Of a stretch of DNA of 64,000 bases, positions 44,913-53,888 are shown one piece after another. The stretch is from Chlamydiales bacterium. Its GTDB lineage: Bacteria; Chlamydiota; Chlamydiia; Chlamydiales; JAAKFR01. The position numbers were made by a program, and so were the translations under genes. The DNA lies in the NCBI GenBank assembly GCA_022601535.1, contig JAJACK010000002.1:143714-207713 (forward strand), given 5' to 3'. The notes under the pieces were generated by a model. The model saw nothing but the letters and a program-made list of their open reading frames with translations, did not search any database and had not been told where the DNA came from. Position 1 is the first letter of the stretch; each line of letters opens with the position of its first letter.

Positions 44913-47264
44913 TCTTTTATAGACCACTTTAACATCTCGAAAATGATTTGTGTATTCCTGTTCTCCCCTTTTTGACACTTGATAAAGCCCAAGTCTATTT
45001 TCCACAGGATTAAATCCAATCTGAAATAACGCTTTATTAAATTCGTTTTTCCAATTTGTATCTCCAATAGTCACCCTTGGAGGGAGAAAGCCTCCTCGAC
45101 AGATGGCTATTTCAAGATCTTCTAAAGGGGGAGCTTCTACCTCTTTTTCATAGACTTGCTTTAAAATAGAGTGAGCAAATCTTCGAGGAGAGATTTCATC
45201 TGCAAAGGCCCATCTGCAGATCTCCTCAACCTCCGAATAAGTAAGATTTGGTATCACCTCAGAAACAGCACCAACTATTCTATCATTAAGGGGAGGAACA
45301 ATCTTTAAGATTTTCATAAAATCTTGGAGAAACTCACGCTCTTCTTTTAAAGACTCTCTAACAATTTCAAAGGTGATTTTCCCTCCATTAGCATCTTCCT
45401 TGATTTTCCCCAAATAACCCTGGGTGCCAAAAGAATCAAAATGATTTTTCAAGCAATTTTCCAGATATGAAAGAGACACCTCATGCTCTAACTGCTTACC
45501 CCCAAATTCAAACATTTCTTCTTTTATTCTTGTCAATTCATCCGAGCCATGTTTTAGTTCAAAGCTACATGCATGATCATTTAAGATAAGAATTCCATGA
45601 ACAGGAACTTTGTTTTCATTCCGACATCTAATCCACTCATCGATAAAAACATGAAGCTCATCGGTAAACTTTTCTTCTTCGCATAGATGGCTCGGATCAA
45701 AGGCGTCTAAAACAAGACCTGTACACCCTCCTACTTGTTTAAAGACAACCGAATCAACTTTTTCAGACTCTATTGCAGAAGACTCACAACTCGATCGATA
45801 GGCTGCCCATTGCTTGTTGAAATCAACGTCATCAAAACTAGAGGCTTCTGTTATCTTGCAAATTTTACTGATCAAATATTCTAAATCTTCTACAGGAAAA
45901 AATCTCCCTTTATGCACTACCCATAATTTTCTCTTAAATAATTGCTGATATAGAGGAACAGACATATCTTGAAGCCAAAGAGTTTTTGCAAGAAGTGATT
46001 TTATTTTATTCAAAGAGTAGGGCGATCCCTTAATACGGGTTGCAAGCAAGCTTACAAGATTGAGCTTGTCTTTTTCTAAAACCTTTTTAAACCCATTTAT
46101 TCCAGCAAGTTGAAATCCCATTCGCAAGATCAACTGCATCACATTTTCCCTCTGAGCAGCAAAAACCCTTCTTGCATAAGATCGCCTGAGCGCGACTTGC
46201 ATAGATTTGGTTACTCTTCCTTCTTCTTTTAAACCAAGTTCCTCTCTCACCCTCTTAACAAGAGGGTGAGTGCGAGCATCTTTTACTGTCAAAAAATTAC
46301 CTTTGCCATACTCTTTTAATGTCTCTTGAATCAATGAAGCTGCCGAAAAAGAAGGCATTCGATCTAGAGAGAATTCTCCTGTTTGATAAATTTCGATTAT
46401 CTTATAAATCAAAAAGATTGGATCTATAAGCTTCAAGTAGCGAAGTACAGAAATGACATAACAATTTTGCATCCCATCTTCTTGGTTCACAGGACAAAGA
46501 AGAAAGACCATGATCTGCCGAAGAAGATGTGAAGAATTAAGCTCTGTTTCTTTTGGAAGTCTGTACGAAAGTCGAAGATAATGCTCCATTTTTCTGCATG
46601 CCAATGGACCTGAAACACAGACCGCAGAAATCAGATCGCTACGGTTGATAAGTTGTGAAAGAATCTTCACCATTCTCTCTTGCTCATCCACTTTAAAATA
46701 CTTTCGAAGGGTTGTACAACTCAAAAAATGACGTACCGCATAGAGCCCTCCTAAACTGAGTTTTCCAGATGGCAAAATAATGAGTTTTGCGAATTCTTCA
46801 AGAAGAAAGACTTTCTTTCCCGAAGAAATTTCTTTATGGTTCATCCCAGCGATATCTTTGTGTTGATCTCTCATTTCTTGTGCTTTAGGAGCTAATATCT
46901 CATTTGCAACAATATGGCGATAAGAGCACATATCTCCAAAAAATGGATTCTCCTCCTCCATGTAGTAGAGAAGCGCTGCATATTCAGCTGTACAACTTTC
47001 AACTCCCTCGGATCGACAATAAATATTTAAAAGCAGGCTCTCAAATTTTTCTTCCTCCACCTGCGGGAATTTTAATCTAGCAACTCGCAGGAGATCTATT
47101 TGTTCATTCAAAATACCACCCCATTTTGGGAAAGCTGAGCAAAAATCAGAAGGGAGAGCAAATGCAAAGGAGTGTTTTGCTCTCTGAGGAGGAGGAATCC
47201 CCTCATCCCTAGAATAGTAAGTTGTAGGAACTGAAACGAAAGAAGAGTTAGAAACAGTAGACAT
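44895..47264 (-). CDS. Large orphan protein, possible cysteine-peptidase-like effector
   Basis: A 789-residue protein from ATG 47264 (or 794 from 47279). It begins MSTVSNSSF, like other accessory proteins here, with no signal peptide or membrane segment. No family is recognised. Conserved-looking elements are EDGMQNCYVISVLRYL (about residues 270-290), which resembles the Cys helix of papain-like peptidases, and LILNDHACSFEL (about 590) which could hold the His; this is speculation. It is helical elsewhere and cysteine-rich. TATGGT lies a few bases upstream of the ATG without Shine-Dalgarno. It is inserted between ubiD and the PLD gene. Confidence 0.6.
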   Translation of the reverse strand: MSTVSNSSFVSVPTTYYSRDEGIPPPQRAKHSFAFALPSDFCSAFPKWGGILNEQIDLLRVARLKFPQVEEEKFESLLLNIYCRSEGVESCTAEYAALLYYMEEENPFFGDMCSYRHIVANEILAPKAQEMRDQHKDIAGMNHKEISSGKKVFLLEEFAKLIILPSGKLSLGGLYAVRHFLSCTTLRKYFKVDEQERMVKILSQLINRSDLISAVCVSGPLACRKMEHYLRLSYRLPKETELNSSHLLRQIMVFLLCPVNQEDGMQNCYVISVLRYLKLIDPIFLIYKIIEIYQTGEFSLDRMPSFSAASLIQETLKEYGKGNFLTVKDARTHPLVKRVREELGLKEEGRVTKSMQVALRRSYARRVFAAQRENVMQLILRMGFQLAGINGFKKVLEKDKLNLVSLLATRIKGSPYSLNKIKSLLAKTLWLQDMSVPLYQQLFKRKLWVVHKGRFFPVEDLEYLISKICKITEASSFDDVDFNKQWAAYRSSCESSAIESEKVDSVVFKQVGGCTGLVLDAFDPSHLCEEEKFTDELHVFIDEWIRCRNENKVPVHGILILNDHACSFELKHGSDELTRIKEEMFEFGGKQLEHEVSLSYLENCLKNHFDSFGTQGYLGKIKEDANGGKITFEIVRESLKEEREFLQDFMKILKIVPPLNDRIVGAVSEVIPNLTYSEVEEICRWAFADEISPRRFAHSILKQVYEKEVEAPPLEDLEIAICRGGFLPPRVTIGDTNWKNEFNKALFQIGFNPVENRLGLYQVSKRGEQEYTNHFRDVKVVYKRLNNMS

Positions 47265-47382
47265 AACCCTTAATACCATAAACAGTTGGAAATTAAATTT
47301 TCAACAAAATAAAACAAAAAAAATCCTTTATTTGTTTTTTTAATTCCTATATAAAACTTTTTTTAGATAAAACAGACATAGC

Positions 47383-48447
47383 ATGCGAATCATCAGAATT
47401 TTTCGTTGGGTCCTCATCCCTCTCTCCATTCTCTTTCTCGTCATTTGGACTGTCTACCACAGTTTTTCATTCTGCCCCAACCTGAGCCAAAGCTCTCCTG
47501 TCGCCATTATTGCAAATGCGTGTCAAGACGATTTTCGCCAGGTTTTTCTCCAAGAGATCGAAAGTGCAAAGCAATCCATTCACCTCACGATTTACTCCTT
47601 TACCGATGAGAAACTTCTCTTAAGCCTGCAAAGAAGAGCTGATGAAGGAATTGCTGTTAAAGTGATTCACGACACGTCTTCTTCCCAAAAAGGATTTCGA
47701 CAGCTCTCCTCTCCAATCCAAAAAGAGGCGGTGAAACTTTCAGGTTTGATGCATCAAAAAATTTTGGTGATCGATCAAACAAAGGTGTGGATTGGATCAA
47801 CAAATTGGACCACCGATTCCCTTCGTGTGCATGAAAATTTAGTTGTAGGGATCTACAGCCCAGAGCTTGGCTCTACAATTACGGAGCAAAAGACCCACCA
47901 CCATTTTACTGCAGGTGACCAGCTTCTTGAATTTTGGTCGACAAAAGAAGAGGGAAAAGAGTCTTTAAATCACCTGATTGAGCAAATTGATTCAGCAAAA
48001 AAGAGCCTTCGGATTGCGATGTTTACCCTCACGCACACAAAACTTGTCGATGCACTTTGCAAAGCAAAAGAGCGAGGCGTTGCTGTCGAAGTGATCTTAG
48101 ATCGAAAAATGGCAAAATATGTGAGTCAAAAGGCTAAGGATCGACTGATTCAAGAGGGAGTAAGCGTAAGGATCTACCAAGGAATTGGAACCTTCCATCA
48201 TAAATTTGCTTGGATCGATGAAACGGTGTTGATCAATGGATCCGCTAACTGGACTCAATCAGCATTTAAGCGGAACCACGATTGCTACATTATCCTTTAC
48301 GACCTAGATGAGGCGCAACAAGCTAAAATGCATAAATTGTGGCATATAACACGCGCTCTATCTGATAAACAACATCTCACGATACTTTGGCAAGGGCCAA
48401 ATATGGTCATCGATAAGCCCTTCGAGTCGATCGCCATGGCAGCGTAG
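47383..48447 (+). CDS. Phospholipase D family protein with two HKD motifs
   Basis: A 354-residue protein with an N-terminal signal anchor (about 8-28) and two PLD domains. HKD motif 1 is H124, K126, D131 (HQKILVID) followed by GSTNW; motif 2 is H272, K274, D279 (HHKFAWID) followed by GSANW. It could hydrolyse phosphodiesters in lipids or nucleic acids at the envelope. By gene order it is the equivalent of chlamydial CT084. No Shine-Dalgarno; the upstream 100 bp are AT-rich. The last 90 bp overlap the convergent glutamine synthetase gene. Confidence 0.85.
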   Translation: MRIIRIFRWVLIPLSILFLVIWTVYHSFSFCPNLSQSSPVAIIANACQDDFRQVFLQEIESAKQSIHLTIYSFTDEKLLLSLQRRADEGIAVKVIHDTSSSQKGFRQLSSPIQKEAVKLSGLMHQKILVIDQTKVWIGSTNWTTDSLRVHENLVVGIYSPELGSTITEQKTHHHFTAGDQLLEFWSTKEEGKESLNHLIEQIDSAKKSLRIAMFTLTHTKLVDALCKAKERGVAVEVILDRKMAKYVSQKAKDRLIQEGVSVRIYQGIGTFHHKFAWIDETVLINGSANWTQSAFKRNHDCYIILYDLDEAQQAKMHKLWHITRALSDKQHLTILWQGPNMVIDKPFESIAMAA

Positions 48448-50472
48448 TTCCTCCATTAGAGGGAAGATTTTATCTCGCATGTAACCCCCAACTTTCTTCA
48501 ACTCTTCTGCCGGTTCACTGGCTAAAGCGTCATCGAGATGTTTCAGCACTTTGATGAAAGCATTTAACTCCTTTGTCAGCTGCGCATGAAATGCAGGAAG
48601 AATCGCATCAACCTCATTCAAATACTGAATAACAGCAGGCTGGATCATCGTGTGCCCCATCATTGATGCTGTATTTCCTTCAATCCGAATTTGATGGATG
48701 TATTTCTTTAAAAGAATCTCTTCTCGACTTTCAAGCTCTTTTTTTGAGAAAACCTTATATTTTGTAAACAGAGAGAGCGCTTCTTTTGAAGTGTAGAGTG
48801 AAGCGGCATCTACAGTATTGGAAATCTGAGGAAGTTTTCGCCTCTTCGCTTCTGTATGCCATTTTGCATCATAATTATCTCCTTCAAATAAGATAGGCAT
48901 AAATTCTTTTGCAGCCTCTGTGATCACTTTGTTCAACTCTTCAGCAAAAGATCCTCCTCCTTTCACTCCCCTCTCTATTTTTGTTGCAAATTCATCGAGT
49001 GTTTGAGCAACCATGGTATTGAGAAAGATATTGGGGCGAGAGATATTTGCCGAAGAACCGACCGCACGGAATTCAAATTTATTCCCCGTAAAAGCAAAAG
49101 GGCTCGTCCGATTTCGATCACTTGAATGGCGAGGAATTTTTGGCAACCTTGACACCCCTATTTTCAGCTTGCCCAACGAATGATCTCCCCCTTTTTTTCC
49201 TGCCACAAGCTGTTTGAAAATTGCGAAGAGTTCACTTCCAAAAAACAGACTCAAAATTCCCGGAGGAGCTTCATGTTGTCCAAGGCGATGGTCATTCCCT
49301 GCACTTGCAATGCTGAGCAAAAGTAGAGAAGAGTGGCGATAGACGGCAAGTGCGACAGCAGAGCAAAAAAGTAAAAACTCCGCATTCTCCTGAGGTGTTG
49401 TGCCAGGGTCTAGCAAATTATGCCCCGTATCAGTCGATAAAGACCAGTTATTGTGTTTTCCAGATCCATTGATTTGAGCAAACGGTTTTTCGTGGAGAAG
49501 GCAACTCATCTCATGCCGGGCAGCAACGCTTTTAAGAATTTCCATTACGATCATTTGATGATCTGCAGCAAGATTTGCCACTTCAAATCTCACCGCAATT
49601 TCATATTGACCTGGAGCCACCTCATTATGCCTGGTTTGAACTGGAACCCCTAAGCGGATCAATTCGTATTCCGCCTCTTCCATCACTCTCAATACGCGCT
49701 CGGGAATTGTTCCTAGATATTGATCTTCTAGCTCTTGTCCTTTTGAAGGTTTTGCCCCAAAAAGGGTTCGCCCTGTTGCAATGAGATCGGGACGGAGATA
49801 GTAGAAGTGTTTATCGATCAAAAAGTACTCTTGCTCAGCTCCAACCGTGGGAAAAACTCGGTGAACATTTCGCTCCTTAAACAAGCGCAATACACGAAGA
49901 GCGTGTAGATTGAGAGCATCCATCGAACGGAGAAGAGGTGTCTTTTTATCAAGAGCATCCCCGGTCCAGCTGAGAAAAATAGTTGGAATCACCAATGTTC
50001 GATCGATAAGAAAAGGGGGACTTGCTGGATCCCAAGCTGTATACCCTCGCGCTTCAAAGGTGGTTCTCAATCCTCCTGAAGGAAAACTACTTGCATCAGG
50101 CTCACCCCGAGTTAGATGAGCTCCAGAAAACGCTGCGACTACTCCCCCTTTACCATCAGGCTCAAAAAGTGCATCATGCTTCTCCGCTGTCAGATCTGTC
50201 AATGGCTGAAACCAGTGACTGAAATGCGTTGCTCCTTTTCCAATCGCCCATTTGCGAATTCCTGCAGCCACTTTGTCGGCAACATCTTCTTTAAGTTCAT
50301 CCCCCTGATTTACCGTTTTTTGCAACGCTTCAAACACAGTGGATGAGAGCATCTCTTTTTGCACCCCTTCGTGAAAGAGATTCTCTCCAAAAACTTCGGC
50401 AAAAGGAGCTCTCTTTTGTTCTGGATATTTCCTCTTCGAAATCTTTGAGACAGCATCTTCTCTAGGGGTCAT
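48358..50472 (-). CDS. glnN: Glutamine synthetase type III
   Basis: With ATG 50472 the product is 704 residues, in the GSIII size range; an open extension to 50589 shadows dapB. Typical GSIII segments: GLRTTFEARGYTAWDPASPPF, FPTVGAEQEYFLID, MQEN-like QNAEFLLFCSAVALAVYRHSSLL, FAQINGSGKHNNWSL and TSPFAFTGNKFEFRAVGSSANISRPN. It makes glutamine from glutamate and ammonia. The gene is divergent from dapB with only 49 bp between starts. Its end overlaps the PLD gene by 90 bp. Confidence 0.92.
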   Translation of the reverse strand: MTPREDAVSKISKRKYPEQKRAPFAEVFGENLFHEGVQKEMLSSTVFEALQKTVNQGDELKEDVADKVAAGIRKWAIGKGATHFSHWFQPLTDLTAEKHDALFEPDGKGGVVAAFSGAHLTRGEPDASSFPSGGLRTTFEARGYTAWDPASPPFLIDRTLVIPTIFLSWTGDALDKKTPLLRSMDALNLHALRVLRLFKERNVHRVFPTVGAEQEYFLIDKHFYYLRPDLIATGRTLFGAKPSKGQELEDQYLGTIPERVLRVMEEAEYELIRLGVPVQTRHNEVAPGQYEIAVRFEVANLAADHQMIVMEILKSVAARHEMSCLLHEKPFAQINGSGKHNNWSLSTDTGHNLLDPGTTPQENAEFLLFCSAVALAVYRHSSLLLLSIASAGNDHRLGQHEAPPGILSLFFGSELFAIFKQLVAGKKGGDHSLGKLKIGVSRLPKIPRHSSDRNRTSPFAFTGNKFEFRAVGSSANISRPNIFLNTMVAQTLDEFATKIERGVKGGGSFAEELNKVITEAAKEFMPILFEGDNYDAKWHTEAKRRKLPQISNTVDAASLYTSKEALSLFTKYKVFSKKELESREEILLKKYIHQIRIEGNTASMMGHTMIQPAVIQYLNEVDAILPAFHAQLTKELNAFIKVLKHLDDALASEPAEELKKVGGYMRDKIFPLMEELRCHGDRLEGLIDDHIWPLPKYREMLFIR

Positions 50473-50521
50473 ATCGAAAAAAAATAGCCGATAAAGAGAA
50501 TTTTCGTCTATACTTCTTCCT

Positions 50522-51139
50522 GTGAAAATAGAGATCCACGGCCAAGGCAAAATGGGAAAAATGGTGAAAGAGATCGCTCTTTTACGCAATCATCTTGTTG
50601 CCGACAAAGGAGATGTATGCATTGACTTTTCTAGAGCCAATGCTGTCATTCCTCACTTAAAAAAATGTCTCAAAAATAAAACCCCCCTTGTCATTGGGAC
50701 AACAGGATGGGAAAAAGAGATTCCCTTTGCAAAAAAACTCGTCGAAGAGGAGGGAGGAACAGCTCTTTTTGCTCCAAATTTCTCTTTGGGGGTCGCCTAT
50801 TTTTTAAAGTTGATTGAAAATGGAATAAAACTCTTCCCCCACGCTGAACGAGTCGGACTTGAAACACACCACAGTGAAAAGCAAGATGCCCCCTCTGGCA
50901 CCGCAAAAAATATCGAGACGAAATTCAATATTCCCTTCTCCTCATTGCGGATAGGGAGTGTTACAGGAAAACACGAAGTGATCTTCGAAACAGAATATGA
51001 ACAAATAACACTCACACACGCGGCAAAAAATCGAGAGGGATTTGCCCTCGGAGCTGTCTGTGTTGCTGAATGGATTCTCAACCAAAAAGGATGGCTCACA
51101 CTTGACGATTATTTACACAGCACTGATCACTCCCTTTAA
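50522..51139 (+). CDS. dapB: 4-hydroxy-tetrahydrodipicolinate reductase (short form)
   Basis: A 205-residue protein, shorter than the usual 250-270 because the region after the N-terminal nucleotide motif is trimmed. Key features remain: IHGQGKMGKM for NAD(P)H, VIGTTGW, PNFSLGV, and the substrate motif THHSEKQDAPSGTA with catalytic His and Lys. It acts in the diaminopimelate pathway. Start is GTG 50522, needed to keep the nucleotide motif. No Shine-Dalgarno; TATACT at 50509-50514 lies 7 nt upstream. It overlaps dapA. Confidence 0.9.
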   Translation: MKIEIHGQGKMGKMVKEIALLRNHLVADKGDVCIDFSRANAVIPHLKKCLKNKTPLVIGTTGWEKEIPFAKKLVEEEGGTALFAPNFSLGVAYFLKLIENGIKLFPHAERVGLETHHSEKQDAPSGTAKNIETKFNIPFSSLRIGSVTGKHEVIFETEYEQITLTHAAKNREGFALGAVCVAEWILNQKGWLTLDDYLHSTDHSL

Positions 51140-51953
51140 AGAGGACAAGCTCGATAAAGAAGGGTTAGTCCAACTCATCTCCGACCAAAAGGAGGCAGGG
51201 ATCGATGGCATTCTTGCTTTGGGAACAACCGCCGAAACACCCACCCTTTCTGGAATGGAAAAGAAAGAGATCATCAAACTAGCTGTGAAGCATTCTGATC
51301 ATCTCAAAGTCTCTTGTGGTTGTGGAGCGAGCTCTACAACCGTCACACTAGACAATATCAAACAAGCCGCAGATCTTGGCTGTGACAACGCTCTTGTTGT
51401 CTCCCCCCCTTACAATTGCCCAATGCCACAAGGATTGCTCACCCACTTTACAACACTTGCCGACGCCTCTCCGATCCCCCTTATTCTCTACAATCACCCC
51501 TATCGATCCTCGGTCAATCTAACTGTTGATATTCAGCTTGAGCTTGCCAAACACCCCAATATTATCGGAGTGAAAGAAGGTTCAGGGAAGATCGAGCAGA
51601 TGACCGATCTATTGACCCAATGCCCCTCAAGCTATCTCGCTTTTGCTGGAGATGATCTTCAAACACTCCCCTTCCTCTCCCTCGGCGGTCACGGTCTTTT
51701 TTCCGTTGCAGCAAACCTCATTCCCCGCCTCGTGCGAGAACTGGTGGATAGACGATCAGAAACACTCCTCAAACAGCTTTGGCCCCTCTATCGGGCTCTT
51801 TTTTGCGAAACAAATCCCATTCCGATCAAAGCAGCGCTGTCACTTTGTGGAAAACCTGCAGGCCTCCCCCGCCTCCCCCTCACCCCTCTTTCAAAAGAGG
51901 GACAGACCATCTTAACACCACCCCTGAAGAAAGTATGCGCGTTGCAGTCTTAG
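51102..51953 (+). CDS. dapA: 4-hydroxy-tetrahydrodipicolinate synthase
   Basis: A TIM-barrel aldolase of 283 residues from the TTG at 51102, which begins TIIYTALITPF as the family does; an in-frame ATG at 51042 would add 20 residues read from inside dapB. It has GTTAETPTLS, YNHPYRSSVNL with the active-site tyrosine, and GVKEGSG with the Schiff-base lysine. It condenses aspartate semialdehyde and pyruvate. It overlaps dapB by 38 bp and ends 19 bp inside the asd coding region. Confidence 0.92.
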   Translation: MTIIYTALITPFKEDKLDKEGLVQLISDQKEAGIDGILALGTTAETPTLSGMEKKEIIKLAVKHSDHLKVSCGCGASSTTVTLDNIKQAADLGCDNALVVSPPYNCPMPQGLLTHFTTLADASPIPLILYNHPYRSSVNLTVDIQLELAKHPNIIGVKEGSGKIEQMTDLLTQCPSSYLAFAGDDLQTLPFLSLGGHGLFSVAANLIPRLVRELVDRRSETLLKQLWPLYRALFCETNPIPIKAALSLCGKPAGLPRLPLTPLSKEGQTILTPPLKKVCALQS

Positions 51954-52789
51954 GCTCCCGAGGAATGATTGGCAGGCACTACATGGAAGGATTGAAAAAT
52001 CATCCGTGGTTTGAAGTGATCGATGATCCCAATCAGTGCGATCTTGTATTCTCCGCCTTACCAAAAGATGCTGAACCTAAATTTGATAAGCCTGTTATTT
52101 CAAGTTCTTCTCACCACCGATTGAAAAAAGAGGTTCCCCTTATCATCCCCGAAGTCAATGCGCACCACCTGGAAATAGTGCGTGGAAAAAAAGCATTTGT
52201 TGTCGCAAAACCCAATTGTTCTCTTCAATCGTATTTACTCCCCCTCACCCCTTTGCATCGAGCATTTGAAGTGACTAAAATTCATGTCACTTTGCTACAA
52301 GCAAAAAGCGGTGGAGGAAAAAAAGCATTGGACAACCCTCACTTTGTGGAAAATATTGTCCCTTATATTCCTGATGAAGAAATAAAATCTGAACAAGAGC
52401 CTCAAAAAATCTGGCAAACATCAAACATCAAAATTTCAGCAACTTGCATGCGCGTTCCAGTAGTGCATGGACACCTAGCTTCAGTCTCTGTCTCTTTTAA
52501 AGTGAAACCTACAGAAGAAGCTATCCTCACTTTGTGGAAAACCTTCCCAGGACTCGATCTCCCTTCAGCTCCAAAGCAAGTACTCCATTACGAAGAAGAC
52601 CCCACACGCCCCCAACCCCGCCTCGATTGCAACCGAGAAAAAGGGATGGGGATCACACTTGGTCGCCTCCGTCCCTGTCCTCTTCTTGACTTCCGTTTCA
52701 TCGCCCTTTCCCACAATGCGATTCGAGGAGGAGCGGGCGGAGGCATTTTAATTGCAGAACATCTCTACAAAGAAGGTTACCTTGGTTAA
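51935..52789 (+). CDS. asd: Aspartate-semialdehyde dehydrogenase (compact)
   Basis: ATG 51935 gives 284 residues beginning VAVLGSRGMIG, the nucleotide motif; the open frame upstream to 51779 shadows dapA. The catalytic cysteine lies in AKPNCSLQSY, the histidine in VPVVHGHLASVSV, and AKSGGGKKAL is a substrate loop. It is clearly shorter than the usual ~340 residues. It supplies aspartate semialdehyde to dapA. No lysC is seen in the operon. It overlaps both neighbours. Confidence 0.9.
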   Translation: MRVAVLGSRGMIGRHYMEGLKNHPWFEVIDDPNQCDLVFSALPKDAEPKFDKPVISSSSHHRLKKEVPLIIPEVNAHHLEIVRGKKAFVVAKPNCSLQSYLLPLTPLHRAFEVTKIHVTLLQAKSGGGKKALDNPHFVENIVPYIPDEEIKSEQEPQKIWQTSNIKISATCMRVPVVHGHLASVSVSFKVKPTEEAILTLWKTFPGLDLPSAPKQVLHYEEDPTRPQPRLDCNREKGMGITLGRLRPCPLLDFRFIALSHNAIRGGAGGGILIAEHLYKEGYLG

Positions 52790-53888
52790 ACAAAACCCCC
52801 ACTTAGCGAAATTAAATCCAACCTATCTATTTGATCAATCGATCGATAAAACACATCTAATCGATTTGAGCATTGGAGACACTTCTCAACCCCTCTCTTC
52901 TACAATTGTCGAAGCATTTCAAAAAAAAGCATCCTCTCTTGGAACGGATGATGGGTATGAAGGGTATGGATCGAGCTATGGTGTAGAGGCTCTTCGGAAA
53001 AGAGTGGCGCAATTTTATAATTCAATAGATTCCGATGAAATTTTCATTTCAGATGGGGCAAAATGCGATGTAGGTCGCCTGCAACTTCTCTTTAAACCAG
53101 GGCGAGTCGCGCTACAGAACCCCGCATACCCGGTCTACCGTGATGTTTCAACCTTGATCGGTTCTGCTGAAATCATAGATCTCCCCTGCACTCCTGAAAA
53201 CAATTTTTTTCCAGAAGAACTTCCCACTGTCGACCTTATCTACCTCTGCTCTCCTAATAACCCAACAGGAACCGTTCTTTCAAAAGAGCAGCTGAAACGG
53301 TGTGTTGATCATGCAAAAAAGTGTGGCGCTTGCATCATCTTTGATGCTGCCTATGCAAGCTTTATTCAAGACCCAACTCTTCCTCGTTCTATCTATGAAA
53401 TAGAAGGGGCTGAAGACGTTGCTATTGAAGTGAACTCCTTTTCAAAGATGGCAGGCTTTACAGGCATTCGTCTCGGATGGACCGTTATCCCCAAAGGACT
53501 ACGAGATGAAGATGGAAATAGCCTGCATGAGAGCTGGAAGCGGATCACAGCCACTTTTTTCAACGGAGCCTCTTCTCTCAGTCAAGCTGGGGGCCTTAGA
53601 GCAACTCCTGAACACATCTCCCACTATCTCGACAATGCCCAAAAGCTGAGAGCTGCATTCACTCCCCTTGCTAAAGCGGTGTATGGGGGAGAGCACGCCC
53701 CTTTTCTTTGGATTGACTTTGGAAAACCAATGTGGGACTTTTTTGTCAAAGAGATGGGAATCCTCACAATCCCAGGAGAGGGTTTTGGCAGTTGCGGGAA
53801 GGGCTTTTTACGCCTTTCTGCACTAGGATCAAAAGAAATTATCGAGGAGGTTTGCCAGAGATGTTCTATGTTAACCAACACTATATAG
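52782..53888 (+). CDS. dapL: LL-diaminopimelate aminotransferase
   Basis: Class I/II PLP aminotransferase, 368 residues from TTG 52782 (an ATG at 52752 is in frame). DapL-type segments: LIDLSIGDTSQPL, GTDDGYEGYGSSYG, FISDGAKCDVGRLQ, QNPAYPVYRDV, LCSPNNPTGTVLS and the PLP lysine in EVNSFSKMAGFTGIRLGW. It converts tetrahydrodipicolinate directly to LL-DAP, bypassing succinylated intermediates. TTG 52782 overlaps the asd stop by 8 bp with AAGG upstream. It continues 28 bp into the NlpC gene. Confidence 0.93.
   Translation: MVKQNPHLAKLNPTYLFDQSIDKTHLIDLSIGDTSQPLSSTIVEAFQKKASSLGTDDGYEGYGSSYGVEALRKRVAQFYNSIDSDEIFISDGAKCDVGRLQLLFKPGRVALQNPAYPVYRDVSTLIGSAEIIDLPCTPENNFFPEELPTVDLIYLCSPNNPTGTVLSKEQLKRCVDHAKKCGACIIFDAAYASFIQDPTLPRSIYEIEGAEDVAIEVNSFSKMAGFTGIRLGWTVIPKGLRDEDGNSLHESWKRITATFFNGASSLSQAGGLRATPEHISHYLDNAQKLRAAFTPLAKAVYGGEHAPFLWIDFGKPMWDFFVKEMGILTIPGEGFGSCGKGFLRLSALGSKEIIEEVCQRCSMLTNTI

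Noticed and set aside
50473..50589. N-terminal extension of glutamine synthetase
   Set aside because: Would lie across the dapB coding region; the GSIII-like sequence starts after ATG 50472.
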